NCBI GenBank assembly: GCA_963678705.1
Contig: OY783212.1
Location: 12,276,001 to 12,340,000, forward strand
Direction of reading: 5' to 3'
DNA: 64,000 nt
Source of the DNA: Panorpa germanica
Taxonomy: Eukaryota; Arthropoda; Insecta; Mecoptera; Panorpidae
A model generated the notes under the pieces. It worked only from the letters and a program-made list of their open reading frames with translations. It searched no databases and was not told where the DNA came from. A program made the translations under genes and the position numbers. The first letter of the stretch is position 1; each line of letters opens with the position of its first letter. Positions 1-11,976 of the stretch are shown in pieces.

Positions 1-236
1 ATGATCTGTAAGGTTGACAACCTTACACAAGGATTGTGATGTCACATGCACTTGGAATGTGTACAACATTGAATCTCTTTAATAATTAAAGAGACAAAAT
101 GACTTTTTTAATTGTTAATATCTCTTAACATATAGAGGAGTTATTAAAAAATAATTGAACATTTGAGGTTCTAGTAGCCCACTTGATCAATATATAGTAC
201 ACTTTTATAGAAATTAAGATATAGGACACAAGCCCA
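1..236 (+). mobile_element. MITE family A, right part of a copy cut by the window edge
   Basis: This matches the right-hand part of the full copy at 48596-49207: the stretch reading CTGTAAGGTTG, the GTGATGTCACATGC block, a TAATTAAAGAGAC block and a terminal ACACAAGCCCA. The outer end reads inward as TGGGCTTGTGTCCTAT, the family's inverted terminus. It carries no coding capacity. The left half lies outside the window, so its target duplication cannot be checked. Confidence 0.85.
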
Positions 237-2844
237 TTCGTTAAATAAGTTTATCTAATTATAAATAATGGTTTTGACAGCTGTAAAAATTATGAAAATG
301 TATTACCTTAAATCATATCATTTCCTAAGGAAGATTTCTTACAGGGAACAGAGCATTATGGGACTCTAGGTAAAATAGATTTTCTTCTTTATTAATTTAC
401 GGCAATGTCAACTGCTAGATCATATTCGTCGATCATTGTCATTTTCTAACATGTTGATAAGGTATGTCTCAATGAGAAACTCTCGTTGTGCTGCAACCTT
501 GACTAAATGAACTAATGATATTGTGTTTTATTCGGGTGGCTTCGTATGTTTAGCATGTTTTCAGTATGTGTTGTACAGCTACTTGACAATTACATGTATT
601 ACATTGTTGTGGAGGGTTACCTACAAAGAAATACAACATTTACACAATACAACTGGATACAATTGAATTTCAAAAACAGTTTTTTCAGAAACTCGATACT
701 TAATTCAAATTTACCGCTGTTATTCATGTTGTAATAGCCTTCATATAAAACATTCTAATAATAAAGGTTTATTCATCGTAATAACAACACAAATATGTAT
801 TATGAATATTTTTTATAAAGCCGATTGCTGATAACTGATTTAATAACGTATGTAATAAAACAATTTAGGTTCGTGTTGATAACCCATACCTAATAACTGA
901 ATCAGCCTAATCTTATCTCAGCTATCGTAGATACGAAAATAATGGCAATGATATGATAACATACTCTGTACCATTAAAACATTGTTACTTGACATATTGA
1001 TGCATTATCAGGTTTTAATGCCAATAAATAATTTGGATACGTAATATAAAATAAATGATAAAATAATTATAAATATGAAAATGATACATTCATAAAGAAA
1101 GACAAAATATTGCATGGTAAAACGTAATACTCGTAATAATAATTTTAACGTTATACTTGTACAAAGATAATATTGTTCGATTATCGTTATTATAAATTAA
1201 ACTAATAGATTTGATTAGAGGTGTTACAACTACTGCCATCTATCAAGTATATCTAACACTAATACAAGTAATACATACTTTATTTCGTAATTAATTATTG
1301 CAATTGCTATGAAAAAGAAGCCGTTTTCTTTTTAATAATTATTGACATTAGAGGACACTTGGAATATATTTGAGCGAGCCCTTATAAAGTCCTTTTAAAA
1401 GTGAATCTCAAAGTATTAATTACTTACTAAGTACTTGTAATCCGTACAAGTGTTTTATGGGAGTTTTTTTAATTATACATTAAATTTGAGTTTGGTAAAC
1501 AAAAAAAGGGTTTTCCAATTTCAGATTTATAAAAAAGCAGTTTTGACAGAAATTGCCATTTAAAAAGTTGTCTAATGTTGAACGGAGCCAATTAAAGGTC
1601 TACTAAAGGGTCAGTAAAAATCTAAATTTATGGGGTGTTTTAAGAAATGGTAAAAAATTGGCTTTCGTTTTTTTATTTCAAAAAATATTCATAGTTTTTT
1701 TTACAGAGATTTTGAAAATGTTAAAGTGAGATTAGAGTAGATAAGGGGTCCATGTACTAAGGCTATATTAATCAAACTTTTAATCATCATATGACCTTTT
1801 TAGAACTATTTCCCGCTCTTCATACAGCAGCTCCAGTTCGATAAATTTGTACACTTTTATTTGTTATCTTCGTAATAAAAATCTAAGGTTTATTACGTTT
1901 AAATCACTTTGAACAATCTGTCATATTGTCACCCATCAAATCACACACGTAAAAAAGATAATATACTTAAATATCCAAGAAAAGTATGTTTTAAAAATCA
2001 TAAAATTATAAAAATTTTCCCATAACCTTAAAATGAACAAAAGTATCAATTATTTAGTTCACGAAGGCGGAGAATACATAGAACACCTGAAAGTGTCCGA
2101 TTCATAAAAAAATGTTTAAAAAATCCATTCAATAATGTATTGTAGTATTTGAATAATGCAATTTATAAATTGAAACACGCCTCCACAAAAAATAAAAAAA
2201 TAAAAGAAAAATAGTAAAAAATAAATGTGGAATGAATGAAACTATTAACCAGGTTGACCGCTCTGCTAAAGAACAGGTACAAAACTAAAAAGAACTATAA
2301 AAATAAGGTGCACAAGTGTATTAGAGTGTTAAACTGCCGACATGCTCGTTAAATGTGTGAAAGAATAATTGTATTTAAAGTTTTAAGCTACTTTCGATTT
2401 ACTAATAATAACTATGTATTAAAAACTGAGAAAAATATATTCGTAAAACTTTTTACTGCAGTGGTAATGTTAAAAAAACCTTTGTTATAACTAACTTTGG
2501 TGTACTAACAAGGGAGTAAACGACTTTTGTTTCAATTATGGAGTGCTCCTTAACATAACAAAGCAATAAAACCAAAAACTAAATAATATAGCAATATTTT
2601 TGTAAATAGTATCAATGTTTAAGAAATTTTAGTTTGTGACTTTATCCGCTACATATTCTGTTATAAACAGTGTTGCTTTGTGGCACCTGATAAATAAATC
2701 CTTCTATGATATTCGATAACAATAGATGCTGATAAGACAAATAATAATTGTAGAATATATTGGCGTATCTATGTTATTGAAACTCAATGATTAAATTCCT
2801 TAAAGAACATGATTGTAGTTATGAATTAGTAAATTCTTTGTTTC
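237..2844. other. Intergenic AT-rich DNA, no gene seen
   Basis: The only open frames are short (62 residues at most) and of low complexity, with no recognisable domain. At about 1228-1250 there is a CTGCCATCTATCAAG stretch resembling short repeats near 33.2 and 33.8 kb. Nothing else can be supported. Confidence 0.6.
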
Positions 2845-2846
2845 TA

Positions 2847-3728
2847 CCCAGTAAACATTTTGGAGTAAATTCTACTTAATTTCTATTACATATCATGAGA
2901 TTTTTTGTCTGGAACGTGTTCGTTTTCTATTCAGTCGTTCATAGAAAAGGCCCTTTTTATGACCTACAGAGATCGCAACGACGGTTCACTGCTGAATTAA
3001 AAGCGGAGTCGGTTTATGGTTTATGACCGGAGTTATAAACTTGACACTAGCAGGGATAGCAGGGGTATAAAACTTAATGGAATTCTACTTTTTAGAGTCT
3101 GCAAAATATAAATATTTAAATGAAGAAATAAATAGATGTAATCTTTAGTACGGATCGTGATTTTTTTAATGAATATTATTCATCTTCAACAATACTCGTT
3201 ATATTAGTTTTTTACATTGTTTTGGTGATTCAAAAATCCACGATCGGCAGGTCTGCGTTAGGTTTAAAACCTCTGTCTTACCATCGCTGGATACTATCTT
3301 CGTTTAAATACATTATATTCGGGGATTGAGGGAGATAGCGTCTGTCTATTACCATTAAAGAAATATTTGTTGAAAAAGGATAGCATATACTTTAAACATA
3401 CTGTACTGAACGAAAACTATACAAGTGTAACGGTGAAAAATATATTTTACTTGTCTAACTGCATCTCGTTTCTCTCTCACTTTGGAATAAAAGTGAACTA
3501 AGAAAAATATGAAAGAAACAACTGCTACTTAATGAATGATGTTGGAAAAAGAAAGAATATTATTATGAAAAAATTCTAACTAACACAAAATCTGTGACAG
3601 GTAGAGAATGAATTTGAACTAAAATTAGTTTCTGTGTTGTTGCTTCGAACTTGTAAAGCGTTAGAATAGAATTGTACGAGTGACTCGAACTTCACCAAAT
3701 AGGGCACTTCACCAAATTGTTTACTGGG
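2847..3728 (+). mobile_element. Long CCCAGTAAACA inverted-repeat element, complete copy
   Basis: The element starts CCCAGTAAACATTTTGG and ends CCAAATTGTTTACTGGG, so the ends are inverted repeats. The dinucleotide TA stands directly outside both ends (2845-2846 and 3729-3730), which fits a TA target duplication as made by Tc1/mariner-type transposases. No transposase frame is present in its 882 bp, so it is non-autonomous. A second long copy at 60698-61513 is nearly identical over long stretches, suggesting recent movement. Confidence 0.85.
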
Positions 3729-3730
3729 TA

Positions 3731-5860
3731 AGATAGTAATGATTTTTTGTAATATGGATGTCTCATTTATCGAGGTGTATTTTAATCAGAAATGGCCAAC
3801 TCAGTTAAATTTCAGTTATGCTATAACTTTTAACTTAAAATATGCGTTTTCAATGCTAATTTATATATGCTAAGATTAACTACAGTTAACTAACGAAAGT
3901 TTAGCCACAAACTTTATAATAAATACATAATATATGTAATATACGTAATAGCATATAACTTTATAATAATACGAATAATAATACTCAAAATACGATTCTT
4001 AATTGAATACAAACATATTGTGAAGTTTAGCACGATTAGCTGCTGCATTCGCCACCTTGACTTTGACCTTCGAATTTACACTAGATAGAATGCAATCTAA
4101 ATTCTATTCCCGATGCTCTCGACGCACTTAGCTGCGATTACATAACACTATTATATACTTGTTAAAAGCACACTACAAAACCATTCTGAAAAGCACATCT
4201 TTCAAAAAGTATTTACTTTATACAGCTTTAATAATAGACTTAACCAATAAATCTATCTTAAATAAATATTCTATTTCTAAACCAACAATTCGCGCTTTGT
4301 ATTATCATATATACTGTATGTTCATGGTGTTTATTAACTTCAAATTTCAAACATTTTGATATAATTGTACAAGTGTGACAACTTAATAATACAAAAACTC
4401 AGAAGCACACAGCTTGAGCTGTGCAAATTTATTGCCCCATTGTATTGAAGAACAAAACGTGTGGTCAATATATGACGTGTACATGTCTCTTTAACTGCCA
4501 CCCACGATCAGTACGATTACTAGTTCATTCACTACAATAACAAGTAAGTCTATATTTTAGTATATTAAACTATTATTCAATGAATCACAATGTGCTGTGC
4601 AATAAATTATTACAAACATAATAATAAACCAATATTTTTAACCATGTATTTGAAAACAAGATCTGACTTTTAAAATTGCTAAAATATTATAAATTGGACT
4701 GATGAGACTTATGAGATGCTTTTAAATAAACTGTGTAATTGTAAAACTACATTTTTGCTTATTTTTTTGTATCTATAATATAATGCCACCATAATCAATG
4801 GCGGTCTAAAGATTTCGGTTGCCAGAAAAAAGAGGTTAGAAAGATAGGATCTGCAATTTTCTATCAATGGTCGAATCAATTTGACCAGTGAAGTACTACT
4901 TGCCAACGGAGCAATCTGGCACCCTGGTCATGAAGCAATAATTTGTCCTTTCTAGGGTTATCGCTAAAGATATTATCCACATAATTTATTCGCCATTTGT
5001 CGTGAGTTTTTAATGCCAAACGTTGAAATGGGCATTCTAAAACCATTAAATATTATTAAAACAAACAAATTGTCGTATATTTAAGATTTAACCTATACAC
5101 ATAACCTATTCTATTGCTTTTTGGAAAATCTACCATTCGTTTATTAGCATATTCATAAAACTTCTTAAGTAGGACGTTTTAAGCATTATAGAATGTCAAA
5201 AAGTCCTTTTTAAGGATTAAATGATAATGAAGTATCCTTATTTAGATTCTTTTACAAGAATTATTACTAGGTTTTACTTAACTAATATACTACATTAATG
5301 TAAAGTAATATACGTGCTTTGTTAATTATTATAAAGAGGTAATTAAGATGAAAAGTTTAACTACTGAAATCTTATATTAAATTTAATATTTTATAACTAA
5401 AGCTACACAAACTACCGGCTACTAATATTTGCCAAAATTTATTTTCCATTTGTAATGAAACTATTTTGCATAGTTTTAAGTAACGGATGTAATATATCTA
5501 TGATTTGTTACGTAACAATAATTTATTTTCATCAAAGGGCAGAAGGAAAGGACTAACAACCTAACACTAACTGGGTAAACAGTAATGTATACATAAACCA
5601 CTGTTTAAAATAGCAGGGATGACAAACAACAATGGAGACTGTTTTAAGCACCATGCTGGTTGCGGTTAACGCCGGATTTTGCTACCCTAAATAGCACCAG
5701 CGGGTGACTACCCTATTAGTAATTTTATTAGAATTACAATAGGCAAATGACTCCTGTCAAATATTAATCAAATTAGTTACTGGTGATAACTGTTCAACTC
5801 TGAATATGAATTTGTTTATTTTAAAATTAATTTGCATTTTTTCATGATTTAAAATATATT
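3731..5860. other. Intergenic DNA, no gene seen
   Basis: AT-rich sequence. Open frames at 4159-4359 (+) and 4709-4906 (-) are short, low-complexity and without a recognisable domain, so I do not call them genes. No repeat or RNA gene was recognised. Confidence 0.55.
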
Positions 5861-5862
5861 AA

Positions 5863-6123
5863 CCCAGTAAACATTTTGGAGCATTTTGGAGTCACTTTGA
5901 CATCATATTGGAGATGCGTATGATTTTTTTGTCATGAAAGAGTTCATTTAAGTGTAGTTTCTCATAATTCTTCATATGAAATGTCTGTTTTATCGGCTAC
6001 AGATGACAGAACCATTCCACCTGTCGGAATACAAATGAAGATAAAGCTGTTGCGAACTATAATTGAAGTGAAATAGTGAGAGAAACGTCACAAAATAGGG
6101 CACTTCACCAAATGTTTACTGGG
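5863..6123 (+). mobile_element. Short (261 bp) CCCAGTAAACA MITE
   Basis: It starts CCCAGTAAACATTTTGGAG and ends with a block containing AGGGCACTTCACCAAA followed by TGTTTACTGGG, so it has inverted termini. The last 30 bases are nearly the same as the end of the 882-bp element at 2847-3728, while the middle is different. A diverged copy of the same 261-bp length lies at 18128-18388. Non-coding. The flanks are AA on both sides, so the target duplication is unclear. Confidence 0.85.
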
Positions 6124-7020
6124 AAATTAAATCGCAAGAAAACGATTGCAGTGTGAGAAGCGCTTCTATTCTTCATAACTTTAAGTATATATACGAGTAT
6201 TCTAAAGTGTAAGATAATTTGAATTGGTTTCATTCAAGGTTACTTACTTTTTATTACGTACACAATTACACTTGCGCACTAAGTCAATTGCAATTAACTA
6301 TTTAAATCTAAATTTAAATGTTCTAACTTATCCAAAGTAATAACCATCATCTATTTTACCAAAATAAAATCGATCTGCTTATGAATGAAGTATGCACAAT
6401 GTACATGTATGAAAACTGGACGACCTCACACAGAAAAAACGTCAATCAGATAGGGATGCTCCTCTACAACAATAGGAAGATCAAACCGCATCAACAATAG
6501 CAACAATAAATTTAGCAAGTAGACATTTATAATATATTTATGTACTTTACACATTGGGTGGTCTGATCTATTATATAATATATTTATATTTCTACTACGT
6601 TCTTTATTCGGTTTCATTGAGCAATTCTGATCTAACCTAAAAATGAGGTAGTTTCAAACCGTGAAATGTGCATGCAGTGATGTCATTGTTGATGCTGATG
6701 ACATGGCATGGGAAAAAGATCTATATTTGACAAGTAACTACTCTATTTGTAGTATTAGTACATTTATTGCGTATTTAGTTCGTTACGGATCAGTTGGGAT
6801 TGTGATGGATCTACTATGAACAGGTAAAGGCACTAACAAAGTGAACGTGCAATAGAAACGTCTAATTGTGTTGCGTTCGTAAATAAAACATGTTCAATCA
6901 GTGAACCCCTCCCCTCCCACTGCGTTTTTGCTCTTGTAAATATGTACAGATAAACCATGGTTCGATCTACCGTATTATTTATTAAAAAGAAGAATAAAAA
7001 CTGAAAAACAATTACTAAAG
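6124..7020. other. Intergenic DNA, no gene seen
   Basis: AT-rich sequence between two transposable elements. No frame with a recognisable domain on either strand, no RNA gene and no clear repeat. Confidence 0.55.
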
Positions 7021-7655
7021 TGGGCTTGTGTCCTATGTCTTAATTTCTGTAAAACTGTACTATATATTGATAAAGTGGGTTACTAGAACCTCAAATGTTC
7101 AATTATTTTTTAATAACTCCTTATATGTTAAGAGATATTAACAACTAAAAAAATTATTTTGTCTCTTTAATTATTAAAGGTATTCAACGTTGTACACATT
7201 CCAAGTGCATGTGACATCACAATCGCTGCCAACCTTACAGCTCATAAAACTCTGCTATATGTATTTATATATCAAAATATCAAATATTATTTACAGCTAT
7301 TTTAGGGAACAATCAAATTTCAGTATTATGTCTGCCTTAGCAGGGTTAAATAAAATAAAAACTTATTATTCTTTTTATTCTTATTATTTGACTTGATTAT
7401 TTGACTACCAACAGCTGCAAAACATTACCTCAGCACTGACCTACTCAACAAATAACTGACGTTAAAATTCATTTCACGTCATACAAATATGGCCGACCAT
7501 TTCTAGCGCTAAAACTACAATTCAAACTTTTAATTGCTATATCTCCGTCAATATTTAGATATTTAATAAAATAGGCACGCCAATACACATTTATTAACAT
7601 CAATTTCAATCAACAATTGAAAAATCGACCACTAAAAAATGAAGACACAAGCCCA
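7021..7655 (-). mobile_element. MITE family A, complete copy in reverse orientation
   Basis: The copy begins TGGGCTTGTGTCCTATG and ends GAAGACACAAGCCCA, giving imperfect inverted termini of about 14 bp. It is the reverse complement of the copies at 25549 and 48596. Internal landmarks include GTGCATGTGACATCAC and a CTGCCTTAGCAGGGTTAAAT stretch. Its 635 bp contain no transposase frame, so it is a non-autonomous DNA element. No convincing target duplication is visible. Confidence 0.9.
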
Positions 7656-9067
7656 TTGTTTGGTTTTTAGAGGGCTGAGGAGAGAGTCATTATGTGTTAC
7701 TTAACCTTTTCTTCTATTAATCTAATATTTTGCGGGGTCCCAGTGGCATAAGTAAGTAATATATTTCTTATATACCAAATTACGAGAATTCGGCGGTAAA
7801 AATACGATACAATGTATTTAACACATTGTTTTATAATCTATATAGGGTCGAATAAGGCAGAATGCATCATCGTATCGTAGACCATGAGTCACCGTCGAAA
7901 TCTCATAATTTGAACTATATGTAGCATCAAAATAATATATTTTCAAATTTACACTAAAATTGTTATCTCTTTAGTGTGTATTTCCTCTTTACACTTATCA
8001 TTGGTCACTTTAATTTATCTTTTAGGTTAGATTAGGAAACGAGCATATTTTCAAAATTGTTTTGTCAACAGACATGAGTTTACTATTTTTATGATAATTA
8101 CTTTTTAATTAGGTACGATATTATGTACTTTAAATGGAACAAATATTAAAAAGACATAAACGCCTGTAAATTATGTTTAATCTGAATTACGTTTAAAATC
8201 GTTTAATATTTTTAAACACTATTTAATGGAACTTATGACGGGTGTATAAGGTAAATTTTATAATTAATAAATACTAAAATCGGGTCCTTTAATAGTGGTA
8301 CTGGTGATCAATATTAAACCCAAAGTTCCAACAAGTAAATGGCATAATTAATTGTGCTTATACGCATCTACTATAACTAATAAATTAAATTTTTTTTGTT
8401 TATCAAAATTGAGTTGGAAAAACAACTTGTAATTAAAAAAACTTACCGTTGTTTTACTTGGAACCATATAATATCAAAAAGGAACAAATTTACGGTTCTA
8501 GTGTTGTTGCAATAATGAGAATCCTAATTAAATTATTTTCGGAGTTTAACAATTCAATAGAATTCAAATATTTATTATTGTTGCAAACGCCTTTATACGT
8601 ACAACAAATGTTTGTGTAACAAACATGAAATACACTAAATACCCTGGCACAATAGATCTAGTTACTCAGTAGTTGAAACATCTTGAATGGCATAGGGGAC
8701 CCTGGAAACAATTGTTAGTATTTAATAAAAAGTCAATGCTACCGTGGGCAAATTTGATTCTGGAGCCCTTACTACAACGAGTTTATGAACTATTAACGTA
8801 CATTATCCACTTTAAATATCAATAATTTCCAAAACTGATAAACTTTCTGTAAAACCTTTGATTTTACTGTATTTGGTGTAAATTTGGCACAGATTTTATT
8901 ATAAATAGAGTATTATAATAAAGTATATTTTTCAAAAATTGATTTGGAGATTCTTATTGATGGGGCGCTTCAAGAAATTGCCCATTTTGTCCAAAAGATA
9001 ACTCGCCCCTGACTACTACTAATAGATTTTGTTTTTTGATTTCTGTATTAGGAATAAAAAGCAGTTG
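7656..9067. other. Intergenic DNA, no gene seen
   Basis: AT-rich sequence lacking any frame of note. No repeat, RNA gene or regulatory element was recognised. Confidence 0.55.
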
Positions 9068-9080
9068 TCCAATATTTTCT
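9068..9080. repeat. Target-site duplication, left copy
   Basis: TCCAATATTTTCT occurs here and again at 9626-9638, exactly bracketing the retrotransposon fragment. Both copies are intact, so the insertion is not very old. Confidence 0.85.
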
Positions 9081-9625
9081 TCTTCTTCTTCAGTGGCTCG
9101 ACAGCCGCGGGTGGGCCCTGGCCTTCTCAAAAATTTTCTTCCAGGCCTCTCTTTTTTTGGCCATGGTCTGAGCGGCGAAATCCCATTCTAGGCAGTCAAC
9201 CCATCTGAGGTTGGGTCGGCCCCTAGTTCTTGTTCCAGTGGGCTTGGCCAGGAATATTTTCCGTGTTGAACGTTCACTGTTCATTCTAATAATGTGGCCA
9301 GCCCATTTGATTCTTTGGATTTTTATGTATTTCACAACGTCGGGTTCCCTGAAGGCGCGGTAGAGTGCTAAATTTGAGCGTCTGTGCCAAACACCATCGA
9401 CTTGTGTTCCTCAAAAAATGCCGCTCAAAGATACCCAGAGCATTTTCATCTTTTTGTGTCGTTGTCCAAGTATCTGATGAATGTGTTAGTATAGGTCTGA
9501 TTAGACATTTATAAATCAATAGTTTAGTTTTCCTTTTAATTAGATTTGATTTTAAATACTTCTTTAATCCGTAAAAGCATCTATTGGCAGCATTGATTTT
9601 TCTCTGTATTTCAGATGTAATATTA
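9081..9625 (-). mobile_element. 5'-truncated non-LTR retrotransposon, reverse-transcriptase C-terminal part, frameshifted
   Basis: On the minus strand the first frame reads through IQRKINAANRCFYGLKK and LLIYKCLIRPILTHSSDTW, the C-terminal thumb/connection region typical of insect RTE/Jockey-like reverse transcriptases. A shift near 9410 moves to the next frame, which carries IKWAGHIIRM, then GRPNLRWVDCLEWD, and ends in a stop near 9091. A short GAAGAAGAAG tail follows. The 13-mer TCCAATATTTTCT stands on both sides (9068-9080 and 9626-9638), which I read as the target-site duplication of a 5'-truncated, target-primed insertion. The frameshift means it is dead. Clade assignment is by impression only. 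Confidence 0.9.
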
Positions 9626-9638
9626 TCCAATATTTTCT
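9626..9638. repeat. Target-site duplication, right copy
   Basis: This is the second perfect copy of TCCAATATTTTCT, next to the truncated 5' end of the minus-strand retrotransposon. Confidence 0.85.
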
Positions 9639-11361
9639 GTTATATAAAAAAAAAATTCTGTAAAAGTTAAAATACGTATAACATTAAACCCGTGTTTCCC
9701 TATTTAGTAATTCCCATAAATGCATGACTTGCATTCAGTATTTATTTAACCTATTTACTTGCACTTCAATGTTGGCAAGTAGGGTGATTACTCAACAATA
9801 TCTCTTACTTAGTGTCGTTCAATGCTAGACTGTTCGTCTCCACTCTGTGGGATGAAGGGCTCAGGGTTCTGACCACTGTACCCCTACGGGCATCCCTTAT
9901 GGTTCCCTAGGACGGTTGGTAACGATACGGAACTCATAGGACCGCCCGCAGAGCTGTTGACAATTTTCCTAAAACTTGAAATATTTCACCTAAACTGACC
10001 ATGTACATCTAGTCCATTAATTGAAATTTTTTATCTCCAAATTATAGGTTTGTAATCGAAAAAGGAGGGACTATTCTAATACAGCAATATTACTCTTGTA
10101 ATATTGTATTTTTTATAAATAATTATAATAATACAAATATTTAAATATTCGGCAATCATTATTCTCGCATTATTCATTTTATCTTATCTTCTTGCTGCCT
10201 CAAATTACTATTATACAAGTATAGTCTCTTTTGTTCTTATTCTATAAGTCTCTTTCCTCTTCCTATTCTTTCTGTCACCCATTTCGCTTCGCCATTATGT
10301 TATTGTTTCTTTCTCTATTGGTTTTCAACTCTAACTTAACCATTCTTCCATTTTATCACCTTTTCTCTTTCGTTATTCACTCTTCTTCTTAATATATTCG
10401 TCAATCATACCTATTGCTGCATTATCTTCCTCTCTCCCTCTTCCCTTTCTCTTTCTTCATTTCCTTCTTCTTTATTTGTAATTATTACGAGTTTATCATA
10501 TATTAAACCAGAAACATTATGAATTGATCCGCTGTACACTGAACAAAGAGTTTTCAATTTATATTTACGGGTCCTGCCATTGTAATCATTTGAGAGTACA
10601 ATCGGAAACGGAAGCAAATAATCCATAGCAACTTTATTGTGTCACACAATTACATAATAGCATGAAATAACATTTAATATTAAAGATTTACTCAAACAAA
10701 TAACAAAGAATATTTTAAATTTAAAATAGCTACAAGTACAACAAACATAGAGAAAATTGAAAATTATTTGTAGCATTGTTACGTCAAAATAAGGTAATTT
10801 ATTTTAGTATTGAAAGGTATTTAGGAAATATTTGTGCAAATAAATATGTCATTGTGTTACTTGTATAAAAGGAAGGAAGGAAGAAATATTCTTAACGTAA
10901 GAAGGTTTAAGTATTTATTTTTTTACGTTCACATTGTAAGACACGTGTTAGAATGTTGCCTTCAGCTCAAGAGCTTTTATCTTGAGTGTAAATACTTCAA
11001 AGTTTTGAACAAAATATGAATGATTGTGTATTTGTTATACCTACTCGTAGGCTTGTAGCACAATAAAACATTTTTTACTATAATAGCCGTCTTAAATTGT
11101 ATAATTAAAAAGAAAAAATCGTATTATTCAGAACTGCAGCTTATCATGAATTGTATGTACATTCAATAACCATTAATGAATGAAATATTGTAATTAGAAC
11201 CGACATTATTTTAAGAAATCGTATTGTTTGATATTAATAAACAATACCCAGTTATTGGCGCAGTCGATATCGTTAAGTGGCATTTACCTGATAATGATTA
11301 CATTCATGAAAGCAATAATACAACTTAAGCCTCAGGCTTAATGCAAATTATCCTCAAATGT
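9639..11361. other. Intergenic DNA with one GC-richer patch, no gene seen
   Basis: 9810-9960 is GC-richer than its surroundings and contains CCCTACGGGCATCCC and GTTCCCTAGGACGG. It has no convincing frame and may be a repeat fragment. 10180-10450 is a pyrimidine-rich TCTTCTT/CTCTTCC tract on the plus strand. Neither supports a gene call. Confidence 0.5.
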
Positions 11362-11363
11362 TA

Positions 11364-11974
11364 TACGAGGCGTGTTTTTTAAGTAAGTACCGTTTTGGAA
11401 TTAAAAAAAGACGTGCAAAGATATCGCAATAATTTTATTTTTACATGAAAGCCTGTACCTTAATCTACTTTTCTACATAATTTCCGTGAATATTGAGGCA
11501 CTTGTCATAACGTGGCACCAGTTTTTGAATACCTTCCTCATAAAATTCTGCCGCCTGACTTGTTAACCACTGTATCACAACTGTTTTGACTTCGTTATCG
11601 TCGCCCACTCCGTTCTTCATAATGCACATTTGTGCGGCCATCTTTAAATGCTCTCACCCATTTCCTTACCATTCCATCACTCATAATGTTTTGTCCGTAA
11701 ACTTCACAGATCTCACGATGAATATCGATCGGTTTTACGCCTTTAGCACTAAGAAATCGTATAACAGTCCGTACTTCAAAATCGGCGGGACCCACGATTG
11801 TCGGAGGCATCTTAAACACTCAGTAAACAACGTATACAATGAAGAATCAGACTGTAATGGCGTCAGTGCGTAGACAAGAGATGTAGGTAACCAGCGCGCA
11901 TGCGCGGAACGCCGACCGTAGCGCTGCAAAGGCGGAAACGCAAAACGGTACTTACTTGCAAAACATGCCTCGTA
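11364..11974 (-). mobile_element. Internally deleted mariner element with intact terminal inverted repeats
   Basis: The left end reads TACGAGGCGTGTTTTTTAAG and the right end, inverted, TACGAGGCATGTTTTGCAAG. The inverted repeats are about 33 bp long and differ at a few positions. TA lies outside each end (11362-11363 and 11975-11976), the mariner target duplication. On the minus strand, frame 11819 to about 11612 encodes the mariner N-terminal HTH region (VRTVIRFLSAKGVKPIDIHR, then NIMSDGMVRKWVRAFKDGR). It runs, out of frame, directly into the transposase C-terminus (QWLTSQAAEFYEEGIQ, then YDKCLNIHGNYVEK), with its stop at 11465-11467. The central catalytic DDD part is missing, so the copy cannot make transposase, though its ends could still be mobilised in trans. 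Confidence 0.93.
11465..11819 (-). pseudogene. Mariner transposase remnant, N- and C-termini joined across a large deletion
   Basis: A complete mariner transposase is about 345 residues. Here about 70 N-terminal residues (start Met at 11819, paired helix-turn-helix region) abut about 45 C-terminal residues, with the whole catalytic domain deleted. The join near 11608-11614 also shifts frame, so the first frame stops just after it. This is a typical internal-deletion derivative and has no enzymatic function. Confidence 0.9.
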
Positions 11975-11976
11975 TA

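Noticed and set aside
11586-11873. 95-residue plus-strand open frame
   Set aside because: It is the antisense shadow of the mariner transposase remnant, which has clear family motifs on the minus strand.
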